DNA of 13,796 nucleotides from Pseudoneurospora amorphoporcata (Eukaryota > Ascomycota > Sordariomycetes > Sordariales > Sordariaceae). Shown here in pieces: positions 7,830 through 13,796 of this stretch (positions within the stretch are counted from its first letter, which is position 1; each line of letters opens with the position of its first letter). A program made the translations under genes and the position numbers. The notes beneath the pieces were generated by a model that made no database searches, was not told the DNA's origin, and saw nothing but the letters and a program-made list of their open reading frames with translations. The stretch is from contig MU859475.1 of NCBI GenBank assembly GCA_033297205.1, forward strand, positions 1-13,796, in the 5' to 3' direction.

Positions 7830-10121
7830 CTACCGTATACGAACCTGCATTCTCCTCAGGTCAAACTTCGGTGGCCAAACGTCCCGCTTGAAAGATCCCT
7901 CATAGAGAGTGAAACAATTTACCCGCTCAAATATTGGCCGCCCATCATCCTCGCCAACCTGTCGAAGGAGCAGAATATGCACCGAATATCTGAAGGACTC
8001 GAGGCCGATGAACAAGGGAATCCCCAAAAGACGGTGACTATTCCCCTCTACCTTTTCGAACAGACCAGGCGGGATCTTGAGTGTAGTGAGTTCCCAACTG
8101 ATGCAACTATATCTAGCGAAAGTCTCTAAGTTTTGTATGAACGGCGGGAATACAAAGCCCCATGAGACGGAGTCGCTGACCTTGCCGTACTTGTACCGCC
8201 TTTTGCATGTGATGGTCAGATCGAAAACCTCGGCTGTTATCACGAGATGCGTTGGAAAGTATGACGCGTCCGAGCGTCGAATTATTTCCTCCTTGTCCTC
8301 TATCCAGTCCAGAGGTCTGTCGTCAAAGGAAAATGAAACCTTGATTGGCTCGTGGTTCGGTGTCCGGAGAACCGACGAGGCAAGTGCGCCACACGAAGTG
8401 ATAGTGACCCGACGTTTCGAGCTTCTCCAGCCAGCCCAAGTCCAGCTTGGGAATAATGTTCTCCGCGGATGAGACGAAGTAGAGGAGGCCCAGCGAGGAA
8501 GAGGTGAATCCCAAGTATCCCTCCAGAAAAGACTCCAGAGGACCGCATTGTACCGAGTGTCATACACAAGTGGGGGAAAACGCGGCTCAGAGGGATCCAT
8601 TTCCAGGTGATCGTTCAGAGGTACGGGTAGCCCGTAAAGGAAGCATGTGCCGTGTTCGCGCCACACTCCCAAGATACCCCGCATTGCATTCAACGTATCC
8701 TCCTCGTACGAGAGAGTACGGGCTGCAAATTCTGAAAGTCTTTCCCAAATAGCGTTGGGCGAAGCATTGAAGAGTCCGCCACGATCATTCACAAGGGGCG
8801 GAAACATGGGGTCAGGCATGATATAACATCCAGCAGATCGCAACCGGTCCATGTCTGGATATGGCTTTTTGCCGACCGTCTCGAAGGACTGACACTGGAA
8901 GAAAACGTTTCGGTCAGTGAACACAAGACGTCGCCGTGATAGCAGAGCCTCCTGATAGGTCCAGCCGCGCGAGGCCCATACCGAGTTGCCAACTTCCCAG
9001 TTGGGCGTGTTGAGGTAAAGAACGGGTAGTTGTAAGATGCCGTGAGAAATAGTTGTCCAGAGTTGTGAAGTGCGCAGGGGAGGGCTTACTCCCGGAAGTC
9101 CATATTCCGCATCTTCTCCCGCAGCAGCAATAATGGTCAGATCTGACAAGGAATAAATCTTGCCCATATTCTGGATTTGAAGATGTTTAACCTCGGCATT
9201 CCCTTGTGGAATGCAGTACCTATCCACCCATAGATACCTGTAGCCGAGGCATCGTACAACTTCCATCGCGTCCCTGATGACCTTGGGCAGACCATCGTTG
9301 GGCAACACAGGGCCGACTGTTGAGCTTTGCATCGATTGAGGGTCAACTAACGCGGTGCCCCAGACGTAACTAAGAGTGACATACGTTGAGCCTGTCATCT
9401 CCTCGGCCGGGATGATCTTCCATTGAATGCAGTCAATCAGGTGTAAGCCCGGAATGATGGTGGTGAGTGGAACGGAACGGATTGTGGCGCATGACTGGTG
9501 AGTGGATTGGCAGTACGCCAACCACTCCGAGATAATTCCGTAATCGACTGTGTCTGATATCTGACCACCCCGACCGTTTGTCTGCACGGGCAGTATGAAA
9601 TGTGCTTCTGACCACGAAGGAGGGAAGAAATCCGCACTGCGGTGGTGAGGATCCAATTTTCCGTCCATCTTTCTCAGTTCCAACACTCGGGTCTCTGTCA
9701 CCGCAGGCCCCGTCCACGATAATGAAGATGAAAGTGGAGTCAGAAGTCCAATCGTGAATCTGTAGGGAACCAGCCTAGCAACTAGCGATATCTCGTCGGA
9801 TAGTATGGTATGTGATGAGAAGCCCATCTTTGATGCACAGTCGAAAAAAAACGAACAAAGCGGGCAACGTTCCGACATGTTGGTTGAAACCTCCCAAACA
9901 TCTGTTGTGGGCCAATCTGTTGGAGTGACAACAGGAAACCTTTCAAATCCACCCGCGAGATTGCAAAAAAGCTGGAGTGTGCGCCATGATCTGACCGAAA
10001 TCGGTTTGTTGCCTCTATAGGCAAAGTTGTTCATGATCTCATCGCAGCGTGGGCAGATGCCATCCGACGGCGGGGCCAAACTGGCCATATAACTTTGATA
10101 TTCCAGCTGAGCCTCAATCAT
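7830..10121 (-). CDS. HET-domain (heterokaryon incompatibility) protein
   Basis: Single-exon gene of 763 residues. I place the start at ATG 10121, with A at -3; the frame is open nine codons further upstream but without an ATG. The HET core spans about residues 247-401: YVTLSYVWG (247-255), LPKVIRDAM (278-286), YLWVDRYCIPQ (296-306), then GWTYQEALLSRRRLVF (386-401). Two CxxC pairs, CPRC (23-26) and CPLC (86-89), are common in the N-terminal part of this family. SYEEDTLNAMRGIL (471-484) and PSWTWAGW (558-565) are further family landmarks. HET-domain proteins mediate non-self recognition after hyphal fusion and can trigger programmed cell death; their core is related to TIR-type folds. No partner domain such as NACHT or WD40 is attached here, so whether it acts in incompatibility is unknown. 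A decayed relative lies 0.7 kb downstream. Identification of the domain is secure; the biological role is inferred. Confidence 0.93.
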   Translation of the reverse strand: MIEAQLEYQSYMASLAPPSDGICPRCDEIMNNFAYRGNKPISVRSWRTLQLFCNLAGGFERFPVVTPTDWPTTDVWEVSTNMSERCPLCSFFFDCASKMGFSSHTILSDEISLVARLVPYRFTIGLLTPLSSSLSWTGPAVTETRVLELRKMDGKLDPHHRSADFFPPSWSEAHFILPVQTNGRGGQISDTVDYGIISEWLAYCQSTHQSCATIRSVPLTTIIPGLHLIDCIQWKIIPAEEMTGSTYVTLSYVWGTALVDPQSMQSSTVGPVLPNDGLPKVIRDAMEVVRCLGYRYLWVDRYCIPQGNAEVKHLQIQNMGKIYSLSDLTIIAAAGEDAEYGLPGVSPPLRTSQLWTTISHGILQLPVLYLNTPNWEVGNSVWASRGWTYQEALLSRRRLVFTDRNVFFQCQSFETVGKKPYPDMDRLRSAGCYIMPDPMFPPLVNDRGGLFNASPNAIWERLSEFAARTLSYEEDTLNAMRGILGVWREHGTCFLYGLPVPLNDHLEMDPSEPRFPPLVYDTRYNAVLWSLFWRDTWDSPLPRWASSTSSHPRRTLFPSWTWAGWRSSKRRVTITSCGALASSVLRTPNHEPIKVSFSFDDRPLDWIEDKEEIIRRSDASYFPTHLVITAEVFDLTITCKRRYKYGKVSDSVSWGFVFPPFIQNLETFARYSCISWELTTLKIPPGLFEKVEGNSHRLLGIPLFIGLESFRYSVHILLLRQVGEDDGRPIFERVNCFTLYEGSFKRDVWPPKFDLRRMQVRIR

Positions 10122-10129
10122 TGTGTCAT
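10118..10129 (-). promoter_or_regulatory. Three-codon uORF overlapping the HET start
   Basis: On the minus strand ATG ACA CAA TGA runs from 10129 to 10118. Its TGA shares two bases with the main ATG (10121-10119), giving an ATGA overlap. Such an arrangement could lower translation of the HET protein or make it depend on reinitiation. The uORF start context is weak (C at -3), so leaky scanning to the main ATG (A at -3) is likely. The effect is inferred. Confidence 0.4.
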
Positions 10130-11051
10130 TGGTAAATATTACTCGCACAGCCGTAGTATGAGTGAGCCTTTTCCTTCGGCGTCGTGTATCCAGTCTTTTG
10201 AAGGGAAGGTGGCGCTGTGTTCGCTAGGTCTTCGTTCACGAGAAACTGGGGAAACCGAAACAGCCAAACGTGTCAATGTCGGCAATTTTTCGTAGAGGTA
10301 TGCACAAGGTGCGGAGGTTGATGGCCTCAGCAAGCGTGAAAGATTCTCGGGTAAGTTTGGATGCAGGACGTGCAAGGGAACCGAGTAGAGTTAGACGGGC
10401 AGGCTGTGATGCGGAGACTTGGGCGTCTTGGCTGGCCGAGAGGACGGTTGAAGCCTTGAAGGTTCGGAGATAAGACAAAAGCCACCGAGAGGGCATCCAG
10501 CGACGATCAAGACATATAAAATGGTTGGCCACTTCGGCATAGTTATAGCAGGACCGCCTATTATTCAGCCCATACACTGTGTAAGGGTGGTTGAAACCAA
10601 TGGGGAGAAATTGATGGTTTGATTGGTCTAAGGAAGAAAGGGAAAATCCCAAGGAGCTGCCAGGTCCCAACCTAAATATTCGAAAGTCGAACAAGAAGGT
10701 GGGGGACAAATCCACCGGTCTCAACTGCCTTCCGGGCTTGGGTGCGAACCGTTTCGTGCAAGCATGGCTGTCTGCCCGTTGTCTGGAAAGAGGCTTGGGC
10801 TTGTCTCCATTAACATTGGTTGAGTCCTCCTGGGCTGTGCCCCATGATTGCAGCACCGTAGGCTGCGGAGACTGCGGGGAAGCGCAAAAAATCATCAGCC
10901 ACCGCCCACTCGTGAAGCTGGCTCGGGAACTAGACCACCATCAACCATCCTAGGCTTCAATTGGTGCTTGGTAATGCTGGAAATGTCATCTCCGACCAAC
11001 GAGCCTCCGATTGGAGCCTGCCCTCCGAACCAACATCCTCCACAACTCAGC
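10130..11051 (-). promoter_or_regulatory. Leader and promoter region of the HET gene
   Basis: About 920 bases between the HET start and the end of the ankyrin gene, both on the minus strand. Minus-strand CCAAT pentamers lie at 10626-10622, 10819-10815, 10964-10960 and 11014-11010. A TATA-like TTTTATAT lies around 10522-10515, about 395 bases before the ATG, and the leader after it is pyrimidine-rich on the minus strand. A 219-codon frame starting at ATG 10895 and ending at 10236 crosses this region. It is rich in Ser, Leu and Arg, shows no motif, and I read it as chance, although a small unknown protein cannot be excluded. The 3' end of the ankyrin transcript must also fall here. Confidence 0.4.
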
Positions 11052-12687
11052 TCACCTCCAGCAAGCCCTCACCAACCGCCCCCCGCTCCCGCTCCCGCTC
11101 CTCTTCCACCGCGGCCACTTCAACATAATCGTCTTTGGTATCTGCGGTCTGAGATGCCAGGGCATACCAACAAAATAAAATGGCGGGCATTCAACCTCCT
11201 CCACCGTCGCCCTTTCCGCTCTCAACCCCTTTAACACCTCCTCCATCCACCCCCTCGCCTCGGCCTCCAACTCGGCCGATATCCCTCCCGGTCTCTGCAC
11301 ATACTTCAACATGACCCTGACCATTTTCAGCGCCGCCACTCTCCTCGTGGGAGGCAGATCCTCCGTTCCATTCGACATTGCGTTCCCCAGCGACGTGTAG
11401 CCTCGCTTATCCGCGAGATGCAGACGCGCGCCGCGCCGGACCAGCTCGGCGACCAACCCTGTGTCCCCTACCGTTGTCCGGCAAGCGGAGGTAAACAAGC
11501 GATTGCTGGAACCTGACCACCGGTGGCCCGTATTTGGTGTGGCGTCTGTGTCTGATCAGGAAATGCAGCGGGCTTTTACCGCCAAGCGGATGGCGGGGAG
11601 GCGGGTCATCAGGTCGTTCGCCCTTGACGTTCACGCCGAGATCAAGGAGGGCCGTGACGTACTCGGCCCTGAAACCGCGTTCGTGCAAGATCCACCAAAA
11701 GTGGCTCATGCTTTCCAGGTGAGGAGAGGCCGGCACGGGACGGGTGAGGCTGGCGCCTGCGCGGACGAGGAGGGTGATGGCTTGTTGCATTATCGGGGCG
11801 TCTCTGATGTAGATGGCCGTCTTGAGAGGGGTGCTCTGGTACCACCCAATGGAGTTGAGTGCCGATATGGCGCTCTCGTCGGTACCACCAATGTGTTCGA
11901 GGACGACCTTCAACAGCGCCAATGGCTCATACCAGGGAGGCCACTGGTCTTCATATTCCTCGTCCGGCGGTTGATGACGCAGGCGACTTGTCGGCGCCAA
12001 AGGATCATGCCTTTCGCGCCTGGGCAACTCGGCGCGTATGGCGGCATGGACGGCATGTTCGCCGTCGATCCGAGCAGCTGCTTCAAGAGAGGCTCCGCGC
12101 TCCAACAGAAGCCGAAGGGTCGGGACGTGTTGTGCGCCACAGATTGCCAGATGCAGAAGCGACCGCCGTTCTCCAGTAGAGAGCGCCGAATCGAAAAGAG
12201 CCCGCCGCTGATCATCGTAGCGTTGCAGGATCCGATGTCGATTGCAGGCAGGACACGCATAGTTAGAGGGATTGTCCATGTCGCTTAGCTCAGCGCCTCG
12301 CTCAAGCAGCCACCGAACGGCTTCGTCGTGCCCACGCGAAACAGCGACCTGTAGTGCTGTAGCCCTAGTATTGATGACGGGACCGTGAGTCCCCATCCCA
12401 TCGACATATTGAGAATTAAAGTATTGCGCCTGTTTATCTAGGTCCGCGCCGCAGGACAATGCCTGTGCCATAATCGGAATAGAGTTGTGGTTGGCTCCCC
12501 ATAGCAAAGCATCCTGATACTTCGTCTTGTCGGGACTCTGATACAGCTGCGGCTCGTAGATTGAGCGTAGACGCTTCGATGTCCTGGCAATAACTGCCAA
12601 CGTATTAAGCCGACCATCTTCTCTGAGGGTGTTGCCGATGAGAAGATGTAGCTCCGCTGGAAGGCGCAACAACGATGAGCCGTGCAT
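11052..12687 (-). CDS. F-box/ankyrin-repeat protein, frame interrupted near 11500
   Basis: Starts at ATG 12687 with A at -3. Residues 6-50 form an F-box (LLRLPAELHLLIGNTL ... LAVIARTSKRLRSIYEPQLY). Ankyrin-type repeats follow: 57-83 (ALLWGANHNSIPIM... CGAD), 109-135 (TALQVAVSRGHDEAVRWLL), 175-203 (RSLLHLAICGAQHVPTLRLLL), 286-314 (TPLKTAIYI ... LVRAGASL), 336-355 and 370-380 (GKSPLHFLIRH). The frame then changes. The continuation, AELVRRGARLHLADKRGYTS, is one base over and runs to TGA at 11054-11052. Dropping one base near 11496 gives about 544 residues. A 67-nt intron (donor GTAAAA at 11579, acceptor TCAG at 11513) would also restore frame but would delete the well-formed GKSPLHF repeat and lacks a good branch site. 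F-box plus ankyrin proteins are likely ubiquitin-ligase adaptors in which the repeats bind substrate. A Gly/Ser stretch near the C-terminus comes from a CCCGCT hexamer repeat at 11082-11099. Confidence 0.8.
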
Positions 12688-12813
12688 CTTGGTTCAGTCT
12701 AGTTGACTGGATGGGTCTGTGATGGGGAAGTGGTCAGAAGAGAGTCTGATGATGGATGAGTTCATGGGTGAAACAGGAAAAGATGGAATCCGATAAGAAA
12801 GAGACAGACTAAG

Positions 12814-12877
12814 TATTTATATGCACCAGAGGCTCCTAGCTAACGTCATCGCTTAGTTGACTCGTGGCCGCTATTGG
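12814..12877 (-). promoter_or_regulatory. Promoter of the F-box/ankyrin gene
   Basis: Minus-strand TATAAATA lies at 12821-12814, about 130 bases before the ATG, and a CCAAT box at 12877-12873, some 50 bases further upstream. Start of transcription is expected near 12785, giving a leader of about 100 bases. A CRE-like TAACGTCA lies at 12841-12848 between them. Spacing is normal for an ascomycete gene. Confidence 0.55.
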
Positions 12878-13130
12878 CTGAGACCTCTCCCCCTTGCAGA
12901 CGTAGCCTAATACGACACACGGGGGAACTCGCCGGTAAGGTACTTGTACGTCGTGTCGTTGACTTATAGCGTTCGGCACCTTCGGCTTGTCTTCCGGGTT
13001 GTGATGGTAGCTAAACTATGCCGTCGATGTTTGCATGGGTCGAAGAGCCTACTAGCCACTGTTTCGTGTATGGTGCTAAGATGAGAGCCTTGTGACGAAC
13101 CGTTACAGGCACAAGAGTATATCGCTGGGA
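12878..13130. other. Gene-free upstream flank of the ankyrin gene
   Basis: No coding frame of note. A 7-bp inverted repeat (ACGACAC at 12912-12918, GTGTCGT at 12953-12959) is present and could arise by chance. Confidence 0.4.
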
Positions 13131-13401
13131 TGTAGAACAACGGTAGTAGTAGCCAAAAGGTACTGGTAGATTGTAGAAACTATTGCTTGCTGAAGAGCCC
13201 AGTATTCGGAAGGCCTGAGAGGCCGTCCTTATATACTGGCTGCTTCAGTATGCGCCGTTGCGCCGGGGAGGCCATCGCCGGCCTCCCGACGCCTTTTAAG
13301 CCGTGGCCGCGGCGCCATTAGCTCACGGCGCCGGCGCCCGGCGCGGCTCTGATTGGTCTAACTAGGTGCTTACATAAATGATCCCTTATTGGATCGTAAC
13401 A
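13131..13401. repeat. GC-rich LTR-like or mobile-element remnant
   Basis: The stretch begins TGTAGAAC and ends GTAACA, so it has the TG...CA ends of a long terminal repeat. It contains a TATA element (TTATATACTGG near 13230) and three GGCGCC palindromes at 13311-13316, 13327-13332 and 13333-13338. It also has a hairpin with arms GGGAGGCC (13266-13273) and GGCCTCCC (13280-13287). Its base composition differs sharply from the flanks. No target-site duplication is found (TGGGA left, AGCCT right) and no second copy lies in the window, so the boundaries and the LTR reading are tentative. Confidence 0.3.
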
Positions 13402-13417
13402 AGCCTAGGATGTACCT

Positions 13418-13481
13418 ATGAGGCTGCTTATCTACAAGGCCAAGCAGCACCATGTGTGTATCATTAGCAAAGCAGCCTCAT
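13418..13481. repeat. Perfect 12-bp inverted repeat, 40-nt spacer
   Basis: ATGAGGCTGCTT at 13418-13429 is matched by AAGCAGCCTCAT at 13470-13481. A further AAGCAGC inside the spacer (13442-13448) offers an alternative pairing. The element could be a very small foldback element, the ends of a miniature transposon, or a transcription-factor site pair. It lies directly after the LTR-like stretch. Confidence 0.7.
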
Positions 13482-13534
13482 GCGAGCAACAGGTTGGTTG
13501 GCAAAAAGGGGAACTGTACTTAAGGTACTCTGAT

Positions 13535-13771
13535 CCTCAACGCTTGTAAGAACCAACGCCAGATACCCTCATACGCCAACCAGACTTCGGGTGCTGCCAT
13601 CTCCACCCTAGGCTCGGACCTTGAAAGTCAAAGCAGGCCCATAAATGAGGTAGGTAACATCACGACTTGAGTTCACTTGGAAGCACAACAAACACTGCAC
13701 ACAATGTCACACGGACATTTGCCTACAGTTCTGGGTTAGGGTTTCCAAGGCTAACAGAACCTCAACGCTTG
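13535..13771 (+). repeat. 12-bp direct repeat pair CCTCAACGCTTG
   Basis: The dodecamer CCTCAACGCTTG occurs exactly at 13535-13546 and 13760-13771, 225 bases apart, in otherwise gene-free DNA. The second copy runs into the CRE at 13770. It may be a regulatory element of the gene expected to the right, or coincidence. Confidence 0.5.
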
Positions 13772-13787
13772 ACGTCAGCCTTATAAG
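13770..13787 (+). promoter_or_regulatory. CRE palindrome and TATA box at the right edge
   Basis: A perfect TGACGTCA (13770-13777), the bZIP/CREB-type site, is followed within five bases by TATAAG at 13782-13787. This pairing suggests a promoter pointing right, with its gene beyond 13796. The gene itself is not in the window. Confidence 0.4.
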
Positions 13788-13796
13788 TGCCGCTGT

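Noticed and set aside
7461..8129. 222-codon + strand open frame
   Set aside because: Largely antisense to the HET gene and without an ATG start or motif.
10236..10895. 219-codon minus-strand frame upstream of the HET gene
   Set aside because: Low-complexity Ser/Leu/Arg-rich product without motifs, coinciding with the pyrimidine-rich leader and CCAAT region; kept only as a remark.
11461..12288. 275-codon + strand open frame
   Set aside because: Antisense to the F-box/ankyrin gene, whose motifs are clear; a GC-rich shadow frame.
13733..13744. GGGTTAGGGTTT as a telomere repeat
   Set aside because: Fewer than two full TTAGGG units; too short to call a telomere or interstitial array.
1..13796. 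Repeat-induced point mutation across the duplicated genes
   Set aside because: The duplicates keep high GC and long open frames; I see no broad excess of TA over CA/TG dinucleotides by eye, although I could not compute the index.

Overview
This window looks like an accessory or variable region of a filamentous ascomycete (Pezizomycotina). The evidence is a large single-exon HET-domain gene, a family of duplicated F-box-like genes in several stages of decay, an F-box/ankyrin gene, long pyrimidine-rich leaders, CCAAT and TATA elements at eukaryotic spacing, and long gene-poor stretches. There are no bacterial operon or Shine-Dalgarno features. HET-domain expansion is characteristic of Pezizomycotina; genus and species cannot be told from the sequence.

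Left third (1-5865, + strand). Three copies of one F-box-like family lie in tandem. Copy 1 (588-1075) is a middle fragment that carries a 71-bp tandem duplication and stop codons. Copy 2 (1667-3057) is full length but has lost one base in a run of six C at 2389-2394. Copy 3 (4441-5865) is intact, 474 aa. Copies 2 and 3 share a promoter layout: GGGCC-rich DNA, repeated CATTCACT boxes, then TATTTA. Copy 3 also has a leader of about 600 nt without a single ATG, and a possible intron in it.

Middle (5866-10121, mainly - strand). About 2 kb lacks an intact gene but holds the decayed C-terminal end of a HET-type protein (6564-7118), recognised by resemblance to the C-terminus of the intact gene next door. 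An octanucleotide satellite (TTCATTGC, 15 units, 7261-7380) follows. Then comes an intact HET-domain gene (7830-10121, 763 aa) with a three-codon upstream ORF whose stop overlaps the main start.

Right third (10122-13796). The HET leader and promoter region (with CCAAT boxes) precede, on the - strand, an F-box plus ankyrin-repeat gene (11052-12687) whose frame shifts near 11500 by one base or through a small intron. Its promoter (TATAAATA, CCAAT) is clear. The last 1.1 kb has no gene. It contains a GC-rich LTR-like stretch, a perfect 12-bp inverted repeat, and at the right edge a CRE plus TATA pair that probably drives a gene beyond the window.

Taken together, this is a birth-and-death neighbourhood of putative allorecognition (HET) and ubiquitin-ligase adaptor (F-box) genes: one F-box-like gene and one HET gene look intact, with broken relatives beside them. 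A functional link between the two families is inference from proximity only.
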